Positions 6,901 through 13,514 of a DNA stretch of 17,183 nt are shown here, one piece after another. The translations under genes were made by a program, and so were the position numbers. This DNA is from an uncultured Ruminococcus sp. (GTDB lineage Bacteria > Bacillota > Clostridia > Oscillospirales > CAG-272): NCBI GenBank assembly GCA_902797125.1, contig CADBRS010000083.1:1-17183 (forward strand). The letters are read 5' to 3'. The notes beneath the pieces are model-generated. The model saw only the letters and a list, made by a program, of their open reading frames with translations. It was not told the origin of the DNA and ran no database searches. How positions within the stretch are numbered: the first letter of the stretch is position 1; each line of letters begins with the position of its first letter.

Positions 6901-7497
6901 TCAACTCAGCTTCTTGTGCCATGCCACGGATCCGGTCATGGCAAAAGGCAGGATCCAGAAACAGGTATCCGAGATGTAGTAGAAGAAATACCGGTTCAGC
7001 CGGTCGGACAGTTCCAGACTCGTCCTGTTGAAGAGCACCCATGTCCCGTCAATGAAACTCCAGACGCCCAGCGCAATACAGACGCCGCACATGGCCAGAA
7101 ATGCGATTCTCATCCATTCGAACTTGAAATCCGTCAGGATCAGGATCACGAAGAACGTGTAGGCGGTTGCCAGCAAAAACACTTCCAGGGTATACAAAAC
7201 GTCATGGATCGCGCTGAAACCCTGTGAAAAGAACAGCAAAACCCGCTGGATGTTGTACCCGATCATGATATTGACAGGGATAGCCAGGACCCACATATGC
7301 TTGTGATGCATCCCGTTCCAGTCTCCGTAAAAGACCAGAAACAAGACCGCCATCAGCAAGGAGTAGATGGCCATCATCTTGCTCGGATCGTGCTGGTAGA
7401 AAAAGAACAAAATGCTCGCTACGACCAAAATGATGGAAAAGATCCTGAAGATTTTGATTCTTGTTGAAGACGCTTTCGGTATCGACATTTGAAACAA
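6901..7497 (-). CDS. Hypothetical polytopic membrane protein
   Basis: A 198-residue protein I do not recognise. It has about six hydrophobic segments, near residues 16-34, 41-57, 68-84, 98-121, 130-148 and 169-189. A short basic N-terminus (KAS..RIK) and a basic end (HKKLS) suggest both termini are cytoplasmic. A loop between helices 2 and 3 reads NGMHHKHMW, a small histidine cluster. The start is uncertain: the TTG at 7497 has an AAAGGG site 9 bases upstream, while the ATG at 7488 (giving 195 residues) is 18 bases from that site. It follows leuS on the same strand after 64 bases with no promoter visible between them, so it may be the last cistron of the long operon. A run of T follows the stop, but I see no clear terminator stem. 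Confidence 0.7.
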   Translation of the reverse strand: MFQMSIPKASSTRIKIFRIFSIILVVASILFFFYQHDPSKMMAIYSLLMAVLFLVFYGDWNGMHHKHMWVLAIPVNIMIGYNIQRVLLFFSQGFSAIHDVLYTLEVFLLATAYTFFVILILTDFKFEWMRIAFLAMCGVCIALGVWSFIDGTWVLFNRTSLELSDRLNRYFFYYISDTCFWILPFAMTGSVAWHKKLS

Positions 7498-7525
7498 CCA
7501 TCCATTCCCTTTTGAATTTGTTTTT

Positions 7526-7554
7526 GCCGTTTGCTGCCCAAACGGTGTTTTTTG
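7526..7554 (+). terminator. Terminator-like hairpin in plus orientation behind leuS
   Basis: CCGTTTG (7527-7533) pairs with CAAACGG (7539-7545), 7 base pairs extendable by a G-U, with a 5-base loop. On the plus strand it is followed by TGTTTTTTG, a terminator-like tract. On the minus strand, the direction of the flanking genes, it is followed by CAAAAAC and would not terminate. It may block antisense transcription into leuS or act as a structural element in the operon mRNA. Confidence 0.45.
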
Positions 7555-7561
7555 TACGGAC

Positions 7562-9955
7562 TCAGCGGACGACGAAATTCACGATCCGGTTCGGCACGAC
7601 GATCTCTTTGACGACCGTTTTGCCGTCCAGCGCTGAGATCATCCGCTCATCTGCCTTGGCCAGTCTCAAAGCTTCCTCTTTGTCGCAGTCTTTGGGCATC
7701 ATCACGGTCGCGCGCAATTTACCGTTGACCTGGATAGCCACTTCGATCGTGCTGTCCACGACTTTGGAAGGATCGTATTCGGGCCATGCTGCCAGAGAGC
7801 ACAGATCCTTATGACCTGAGACCTGCCAGATCTCTTCGCACAGATGCGGTGCGAACGGGCACAGCAACCGGACGAAAATGCTCAGCTGATTCGAGCTGAT
7901 CGTTCCGGCTGACTCGATGTCGTTGAGCAAGGACATCATCGCGGCGATTGCCGTGTTGTATTTCATATCCTCGATGTCCTCGGAGACTTTTTTGATCGTC
8001 TTGTGGAAGGCGTTCTCCAAACCGTTGTCGACTTGATCGTTGACCCGTCCGGGCAGATCTGCCACACGTTCCAGGAAACGCTTGCATCCTTTCACGGAAG
8101 AATCCGACCAGGGCGTTGCGGCTCCGTAGTCGCCCATGAAGAGGATATAGGTGCGGAGCGTGTCGGCTCCGTAAGCGTCGATGACATCGTTGGGATCCAC
8201 GACATTTCCGAGCGATTTGCTCATCTTGACGCCGTTGGCGCCGAGAATCAGGCCCTGTGCAGTCCGTTTGGCATACGGTTCGTCGCATGGGACGACGCCC
8301 AGATCATAGAGAAACTTATGCCAGAATCTGGAATAGATCATGTGACGGGTCACATGTTCCATGCCTCCGTTATACCAGTCGACGGGCATCCAGTATTTCA
8401 GTTTTTCGGGATCCGCCACAGCCGTATCGCATTTCGGATCGACATAGCGGAGGAAATACCAGGATGAACCGGCCCACTGAGGCATCGTATCGGTTTCGCG
8501 CTTGGCTTTTCCGCCGCACTTCGGGCAGGTGCAGTTCACAAAGGAATCGATGCGGGCCAGAGGGCTCTCGCCGCCTTCTCCGGGCAGGAAAGCTTCCACA
8601 TCCGGCAGTTTGAGCGGCAGTTCTTCGTAAGGAACGGGAACCATTCCGCACTTGGGACAGTGAATGATCGGGATGGGTTCGCCCCAGTAACGCTGTCTGT
8701 TGAACGCCCAGTCTTTCATTTTGTACTGGACGCCGGCTTCGCCCACGCCCATGGACTCCAGTTTTTCGATCATGACGCGAATGGCGTCTTTTTTGTTGTC
8801 GATGCCGTTCAGGAAATCCGAGTTGATCATCTTGCCGTCGCCTGCATACCAGCCTTCGGACATGTCTCCTTCGATGACCTGGACGATATCCAGACCGAAT
8901 GCTTTTGCGAAATCATAGTCGCGCTGGTCATGAGCGGGGACCGCCATGATCGCGCCTGTCCCGTATCCCATCATGACGTAGTCTGCGACAAAAATCGGGA
9001 TCTCTTTTCCGGAAACGGGATTGACGGCGACCAGCCCTTCGACCTTGACGCCTGTTTTGGTTTTGACCAGCTGCGTGCGTTCGAATTCGGTCTTTTTGGC
9101 GCATTCTTCGCGGTAAGCGGCAATAGCGTCCATATTGATCCTTCCGGCATTCTTGTCCAGCACGGGATGCTCGGGAGCGATGACCATGAACGTGACACCG
9201 AATAAAGTATCCGGCCTGGTCGTGTATACTCTCAAAGTATCCTCAGTTCCCTTCAACGGGAAATTGACGAACGCACCGGTGGATTTACCGATCCAGTTCT
9301 CCTGCTGCATTTTGATATTCGGGAGATAATCCACTTCGTCCAGACCTGTCAGCAGTCTGTCGGCATATCTGGTGATGCGCAAATACCAGACGTCTTTCGT
9401 CTTCTGAATGACGTCGCTGTGGCAGATATCGCATTTGCCGCCCTGTGAATCCTCGTTCGACAAAACGACTTTACAGGAAGGACAATAATTGACGAGTGCC
9501 GTATCGCGGAAGGCCAGCCCTTTCTCGAACATCTTCAAAAAGATCCACTGGGTCCATTTGTAATAGTCTACATCGGTCGTGTCGATCACCCGGCTCCAGT
9601 CGAACGAAAAGCCTGCGCGTTTGAGCTGACTGGTAAAATGTTCGATATTTCTGTCCGTGGTCACTCTGGGGTGAACACCGTTTTTGATGGCATAGTTTTC
9701 AGCCGGCAGTCCGAACGCGTCGAAACCGATGGGAAACAGAACATTGTAGCCCTGCATCCGTCTCTTTCTGGAAACCACTTCCAAGCCGGAATAGGCCTTG
9801 ATATGGCCCACGTGCATGCCTGCGCCGGACGGGTACGGGAATTCGACCAGGGCATAGAATTTTTTCTTGTCCGACTGGTCCTCTGCCCGGAAAGCTTTCC
9901 GTTCTTCCCACTCTTTTTGCCATTTCTGTTCGATGTTTCTAAAATCGTATTTCAT
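7562..9955 (-). CDS. leuS: Leucyl-tRNA synthetase
   Basis: Charges tRNA-Leu with leucine (EC 6.1.1.4), class I. The 797 residues are the usual length for Bacillota. HIGH motif HVGH is at 48-51 and KMSKS at 577-581. Zinc-ribbon cysteines appear at CPSC (158-161) and CDIC (175-178). The inserted editing domain, which clears mischarged residues, shows TTRPDT (245-250) and GTGAIMAVPAHD (332-343). The C-terminal anticodon-binding region ends with a compact IEVAIQVNGKLR...VNFVVR domain. The open frame runs on upstream to 10270 through rsfS, but the start at 9955 matches the family N-terminus (MKYDFRNIEQKWQ). A GGAGG site lies 10 bases upstream inside rsfS. The rsfS stop and the leuS start share ATGA, implying translational coupling. 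No T-box leader is present. Confidence 0.97.
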   Translation of the reverse strand: MKYDFRNIEQKWQKEWEERKAFRAEDQSDKKKFYALVEFPYPSGAGMHVGHIKAYSGLEVVSRKRRMQGYNVLFPIGFDAFGLPAENYAIKNGVHPRVTTDRNIEHFTSQLKRAGFSFDWSRVIDTTDVDYYKWTQWIFLKMFEKGLAFRDTALVNYCPSCKVVLSNEDSQGGKCDICHSDVIQKTKDVWYLRITRYADRLLTGLDEVDYLPNIKMQQENWIGKSTGAFVNFPLKGTEDTLRVYTTRPDTLFGVTFMVIAPEHPVLDKNAGRINMDAIAAYREECAKKTEFERTQLVKTKTGVKVEGLVAVNPVSGKEIPIFVADYVMMGYGTGAIMAVPAHDQRDYDFAKAFGLDIVQVIEGDMSEGWYAGDGKMINSDFLNGIDNKKDAIRVMIEKLESMGVGEAGVQYKMKDWAFNRQRYWGEPIPIIHCPKCGMVPVPYEELPLKLPDVEAFLPGEGGESPLARIDSFVNCTCPKCGGKAKRETDTMPQWAGSSWYFLRYVDPKCDTAVADPEKLKYWMPVDWYNGGMEHVTRHMIYSRFWHKFLYDLGVVPCDEPYAKRTAQGLILGANGVKMSKSLGNVVDPNDVIDAYGADTLRTYILFMGDYGAATPWSDSSVKGCKRFLERVADLPGRVNDQVDNGLENAFHKTIKKVSEDIEDMKYNTAIAAMMSLLNDIESAGTISSNQLSIFVRLLCPFAPHLCEEIWQVSGHKDLCSLAAWPEYDPSKVVDSTIEVAIQVNGKLRATVMMPKDCDKEEALRLAKADERMISALDGKTVVKEIVVPNRIVNFVVR

Positions 9956-10398
9956 AAAGCCGTATCCTCCGCGGATTCGACGGGAATGATCCTGTCCGCA
10001 TCCGCATATAATTTTTCGATGTTGTAAAACTCTCTGGATTCCCGGAACATGATATGGACCAGAACCGAGCTGTAATCCAGAACTGCCCACACGCGGCTCT
10101 TGAGGTCCTCTTTCCTGACGGGCGGCAAACCCTTTTCGGTGGTCAAAAATTCCAGCGTGCCTGAAATGGATTGGACTTGAATGCCGCTCTGGGCGGTAGC
10201 CAAAACGTAAAAATCGGTGACGTCGGATTTTCCGCGCACGTCGATGATCTGGATATCTGTGGCGTGGCACTGGTTAAGGATCTGGGCCGTAGCGATCGCG
10301 ATTTCCTCTGCATTGGCCTTGGACAGATCCGGCAGGTGCTTGGCCAGTTCTTCTTCGTTTCCGTAACTCTTGATATAAACTTGCTTGGTTTCAGGCAT
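9952..10398 (-). CDS. rsfS: Ribosomal silencing factor RsfS (Iojap family)
   Basis: Binds ribosomal protein L14 on the large subunit and blocks subunit joining when nutrients are short. The Iojap domain runs from about residue 31 (EEIAIATAQILNQCHATD) to about 135, with DVRGKSDVTDFYVLAT (53-68), the conserved W104 and DYSSVLVHIM (108-117). At 148 residues it is longer than the usual 105-120 because of a polar N-terminal extension of about 30 residues and a short acidic tail. An AAGGA site 9 bases before the ATG at 10398 supports the long start. It overlaps yqeK by 8 bases and leuS by 4, in the common Bacillota order nadD-yqeK-rsfS. Confidence 0.94.
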   Translation of the reverse strand: MPETKQVYIKSYGNEEELAKHLPDLSKANAEEIAIATAQILNQCHATDIQIIDVRGKSDVTDFYVLATAQSGIQVQSISGTLEFLTTEKGLPPVRKEDLKSRVWAVLDYSSVLVHIMFRESREFYNIEKLYADADRIIPVESAEDTAL

Positions 10399-11047
10399 TA
10401 TGATTCTTCCTTTTTTCGTATTCTTCCCGCTCGAAAAGCAGATCGTTTCGGGCGGCTATCGTGTCAGGGCTGATCGGAATCTGATCTTCGAGCAAAGACC
10501 GGATCGTCATATCGAACGAACGGATCATGACTTTGCGAAGATGGCTGTATCTCTGTTCGGGATCCATGGATAACGGGTCAGCCCCCCAGAACATTTCCCG
10601 CAGGATCACGCAATCCTCGAACTTCCTCGTTTCGTCGATATAGTCCGCGAGATAGAGGATCCGCTCCGTGATCGTCATTTTTTCGTGGCCAGTCGTATGC
10701 CAGCGGACAGCGGAAACGATGACGGAATCCGCATATTCCGGAAAATCCCTGCCTATCAGTGCGGCCGCCGTTTTGGCATGCAGCGTCTTCGGCATCAGCG
10801 CATCTCTGAACGGATCGTAAGGCACCCCCAACTCTTCGCAAAGTTCAAACTGCTGTTCCGTAGTCAGTTCTTTGGTCAGGTCATGCAGAAGACCCGCGAT
10901 ATACAGTTTGTCTGCCTCTTCCGGACAGTAGAGATCGGCCATTCGAACGGCCATGTCTGCCACGGCCCTGGTATGGGCAAACCGTTTGGGAGACATTCTG
11001 TTCCCGACCGTTTCGAGCAGGTTATCTAATTCTTTGGGATCAAACAT
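10391..11047 (-). CDS. yqeK: YqeK-type HD phosphohydrolase (symmetrical Ap4A hydrolase)
   Basis: Hydrolyses diadenosine tetraphosphate symmetrically to two ADP, according to work on the YqeK family; it limits this alarmone-like nucleotide. The 218 residues carry the HD-domain metal site: H25 (in RFAHTRAV), H55-D56 (LLHDLTKE), then VRWHTTGHEKMT and LADYIDETR further on. The frame has an in-frame TTG at 11059, but the ATG at 11047 is preferred because a GAGG site lies 6 bases before it and the TTG has none. The T of that TGAGG site begins the nadD stop codon, so nadD termination and yqeK initiation occur on the same bases. It follows nadD by 8 bases and overlaps rsfS by 8. Confidence 0.94.
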   Translation of the reverse strand: MFDPKELDNLLETVGNRMSPKRFAHTRAVADMAVRMADLYCPEEADKLYIAGLLHDLTKELTTEQQFELCEELGVPYDPFRDALMPKTLHAKTAAALIGRDFPEYADSVIVSAVRWHTTGHEKMTITERILYLADYIDETRKFEDCVILREMFWGADPLSMDPEQRYSHLRKVMIRSFDMTIRSLLEDQIPISPDTIAARNDLLFEREEYEKRKNHNA

Positions 11048-11055
11048 ATCTCGCC

Positions 11056-11682
11056 TCAAAGGTACAGTTTTTGTGAACGGATATACTCTTCCACGGCATC
11101 GGGGACAAGACCGGTCAGGGGTTTCCCTTCTTTCGCCATCTGGCGGATGCGTGAAGATGACACGGGAAACGGGTCGATCTGGATCTTGCGTACCATCTTC
11201 CCGTACCTGTCAAGGTATTCTTTCAGTTTTTTGATGATCTGGCCGTCCAGCAAAGGATCGTTTTCCCTTCTGACGTAAACCGGATAGCACAGTTCGAACA
11301 GAGCGGCCGGATCTTTCCATTTGTCCAAAGAAAGGATCACGTCGCTCCCGCACAGGAGAAACAGCCGTACGTCGTCTGCCCGCAAGGCGCGAAGCGTGTC
11401 GACGGTGTAACTGGGACCTCCTCTCCGGATCTCCAGATCCGAAACGATCACCCCGTCGATGCCTTCGAAGGCCAGTTCGCACATTTTCAGCCGATCCATG
11501 GGAGATACGTCTCCGATATCCGATTTTCCGGGACTGATGTACGCGGGGATGACGAAGAGATAGTCCAGGCGCATCTGCTCCATAAAGGCTTTGGCGGCTC
11601 TGACATGTCCCTGATGGACGGGAGAAAAAGATCCCCCGAAAACGCCTACCCGTCTGAAATCGTTGATCGGATTCTCACTCAT
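11056..11682 (-). CDS. nadD: Nicotinate-nucleotide adenylyltransferase
   Basis: Joins nicotinate mononucleotide and ATP to give deamido-NAD (EC 2.7.7.18), an essential step of NAD synthesis. The 208 residues have the nucleotidyltransferase fold: GGSFSPVHQGH (16-26) carries the HxGH catalytic motif with H23 and H26, SYTVDTL lies at 91-97, and SSSRIR (175-180) is the ISSTxIR-type motif. The ATG at 11682 overlaps the yhbY stop as ATGA. The nearest GAGG is about 14 bases away, so initiation probably relies on coupling to yhbY translation. The length and N-terminus fit the family. Confidence 0.96.
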   Translation of the reverse strand: MSENPINDFRRVGVFGGSFSPVHQGHVRAAKAFMEQMRLDYLFVIPAYISPGKSDIGDVSPMDRLKMCELAFEGIDGVIVSDLEIRRGGPSYTVDTLRALRADDVRLFLLCGSDVILSLDKWKDPAALFELCYPVYVRRENDPLLDGQIIKKLKEYLDRYGKMVRKIQIDPFPVSSSRIRQMAKEGKPLTGLVPDAVEEYIRSQKLYL

Positions 11683-11981
11683 GGCAGGACGATTTTCCTC
11701 TTTTTGGGGTCTTGCGCCGTCCGATACAGGATAATCTTGCGTCCGATTGCTGCAACGGGCTGAGCATGCAGCTGCAAGGCCAGTTCTTCCAGCGCGTCCC
11801 GGGCGTCCATGAAAGCCGTTTCCAGAACCGTGATCTTGATCAGTTCCCTTGCTTCCAGCGCCGCGTCAGCAGACGCGACTACATGGTCTGTGATCCCGTC
11901 TTTGCCGATCTGCATAACGGGTTGCAGACTTCCTGCCCGGCTTTTCAAAAAAGCCCTTTGCTTACTGGTTAACTCCACCAT
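11679..11981 (-). CDS. yhbY: YhbY family RNA-binding protein (CRM domain)
   Basis: A 100-residue single CRM-domain protein. This family associates with pre-50S ribosomal particles and is linked to large-subunit assembly. Visible features are the N-terminal LTSKQRAFLKS, the GKDG loop (26-29, the GxxG RNA-contact loop of the fold) and GRKIILYR (80-87). The TTG at 11993 is in frame, but the ATG at 11981 has GAGG 6 bases upstream and matches the family start. That site lies in the last codons of rdgB, and the two genes overlap by 20 bases. Its stop overlaps the nadD start. Confidence 0.94.
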   Translation of the reverse strand: MVELTSKQRAFLKSRAGSLQPVMQIGKDGITDHVVASADAALEARELIKITVLETAFMDARDALEELALQLHAQPVAAIGRKIILYRTAQDPKKRKIVLP

Positions 11982-12597
11982 GGTCTTCCTCAATTCTTTG
12001 TTTTAATGCCAAGGCAAAAGCCCGCACGGCGCGACCGCGGTGAGAGATCTTGTTTTTCTCTTCCGGGGACAGCTGTGCAAATGTCCGCCCGAGAGACGGG
12101 ATGTAGAAAAGCGGATCGTATCCGAAACCGGAATCGCCCCGAAGCTCTTCCAGAATCACACCGTCGCAAGTGCCCCGGACGCAGACTGGTTCGGACTCTC
12201 TGCCCGGAAAAACGCAAGCGATACAGCAAACGAATCTGGCTTTGCGGTCCGGATTATTTTTGAGCATGTCCAGCAAAACGGCATTGTTCAGCCGGTCGTT
12301 ATGAGAGTCCTTGTAGCCTTTCGTTTCCGCATAACGCGCCGAATAGATCCCCGGTTCGCCGTTCAGGGCTTCGACCGTCAGGCCGGAATCGTCTCCGACC
12401 CCGATGTAACCGGACCGGGCTGCGGCCCGGGCTTTGATGAGCGCATTCTCTTCAAATGTCGACCCGTCCTCAACGATCTCTTCGGTGATGCCGACGTCAT
12501 CCAGGGACAAGACCCGGATATCCGGCAGAAATTCAGACAGCAAGGCCTGCAATTCCGCCTTTTTGTGCGCATTGCGCGAAGCCAATACGATCTGCAT
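11962..12597 (-). CDS. rdgB: RdgB/HAM1 family non-canonical purine NTP pyrophosphatase
   Basis: Hydrolyses dITP, ITP and XTP to monophosphates, keeping deaminated purines out of DNA and RNA. The 211 residues show the family signatures: MQIVLASRNAHKKAEL at the N-terminus, the metal/catalytic DDSGL (69-73), SGFGYDPLF (156-164) and SHRGRA (185-190). An in-frame ATG at 12612 overlaps the ftsY stop as ATGA, but the ATG at 12597 is preferred: TGAGG (12611 down to 12607), containing the ftsY stop, lies 9 bases upstream, and the protein then begins as its relatives do. It follows ftsY by 11 bases and overlaps yhbY by 20. Confidence 0.94.
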   Translation of the reverse strand: MQIVLASRNAHKKAELQALLSEFLPDIRVLSLDDVGITEEIVEDGSTFEENALIKARAAARSGYIGVGDDSGLTVEALNGEPGIYSARYAETKGYKDSHNDRLNNAVLLDMLKNNPDRKARFVCCIACVFPGRESEPVCVRGTCDGVILEELRGDSGFGYDPLFYIPSLGRTFAQLSPEEKNKISHRGRAVRAFALALKQRIEEDHGGVNQ

Positions 12598-12608
12598 GGT
12601 TTCTGTCC

Positions 12609-13514
12609 TCATTCGAAGATCGCCTTCGCGTACTCATTCGCATCGAACTCGTGCATATCGTCGATCTTCTCTCCGACGCCCACGAATTTCACGGGCACAT
12701 CGAGTTCTTTGCGTATGGAAAGGATCATACCGCCTTTGGCGGTCCCGTCCAGTTTGTTCAGCACGATGCCGGTGATCTTGGCCGTTTTGCTGAATTCCTT
12801 GGCCTGACTGATGGCATTCTGTCCGGTGGTCGCGTCAAGGACCAGAAGATTCTCGCGGCTGGCATCGGGCAGTTCCCTGTCGATGACCCGGTTGATTTTG
12901 GCCAGTTCGTTCATCAGATTCGTCTTGTTCTGAAGCCTTCCTGCCGTGTCGATGATCAGAACGTCGCTGCCGTGTGTTTTGGCATAACCGATCGCATCGT
13001 AAACGACCGCGGCGGGATCAGATCCCTCGTGCTGATGGACCATTTCGACTTTGGCTCTGTCGCACCAGACCTGAAGCTGATCGATCGCGGCGGCGCGGAA
13101 GGTGTCGGCCGCGGCGACCACGACTTTTTTACCGGATTCTCTGAGCCGGTTGGCGATCTTGCCGATTGAGGTCGTCTTGCCGGCCCCGTTGACGCCGATC
13201 ACCAGAATGACCGACGGTTTGGTTTCAAGTTTCAGTTCCTCACCTTCGCCGATCATGGAGATCAGGATCTCCTGAAGGGTCGAGATGATCTGTTCTTTTT
13301 CCTTCAGTCTCCCGTCCTTGATCCGGAGCCGGAGTTCGTCGATGATCTCTTCGGTCGCATCCACGCCGACATCGGCGCAGATCAGGATCTCTTCGAGCTC
13401 ATCCAGCATATCTTCATCCACGCGGACGAAGTGACTGAGCATATCATGTATTTTTCCGAATAACGCGTTTTTTGTTTTCTGAAGGCCGGATTTCAGTTTA
13501 CTCAAGAAGCCCAT
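12609..13514 (-). CDS. ftsY: Signal recognition particle receptor FtsY
   Basis: The membrane-associated GTPase that receives SRP-bound ribosomes and hands them to the Sec translocon. The 301 residues consist of an N-domain helix bundle (about 1-95) and the SRP-type G-domain: GVNGAGKTT (107-115), DTFRAAA (137-143), DTAGR (189-193) and NKLDGTAKGG (253-262, usually TKLD). The long acidic A-domain of enterobacterial FtsY is absent, as in many Gram-positives; a basic amphipathic start (MGFLSKLKSGLQKTK) probably contacts lipid. The ATG at 13514 has GGAGG 8 bases upstream; an in-frame ATG at 13544 lies further inside smc and has a weaker context. It overlaps smc by 17 bases. Confidence 0.96.
   Translation of the reverse strand: MGFLSKLKSGLQKTKNALFGKIHDMLSHFVRVDEDMLDELEEILICADVGVDATEEIIDELRLRIKDGRLKEKEQIISTLQEILISMIGEGEELKLETKPSVILVIGVNGAGKTTSIGKIANRLRESGKKVVVAAADTFRAAAIDQLQVWCDRAKVEMVHQHEGSDPAAVVYDAIGYAKTHGSDVLIIDTAGRLQNKTNLMNELAKINRVIDRELPDASRENLLVLDATTGQNAISQAKEFSKTAKITGIVLNKLDGTAKGGMILSIRKELDVPVKFVGVGEKIDDMHEFDANEYAKAIFE

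Noticed and set aside
7202..7501. Alternative 99-codon minus-strand frame starting ATG at 7501, well placed after AAAGGG
   Set aside because: The start context is good, but the protein is polar and unlike a real product, while the overlapping frame encodes a coherent six-helix membrane protein. Kept only as a note on the uncertain start there.
9956..10270. N-terminal extension of leuS through the rsfS gene
   Set aside because: The frame is open but the translated residues are arginine/histidine-rich shadow sequence. The family N-terminus starts at 9955 with a good ribosome binding site.
12040..12807. Plus-strand open frame of 255 codons opposite rdgB and ftsY
   Set aside because: It is antisense to two well-supported genes, spans their junction, and shows no domain or ribosome binding site.
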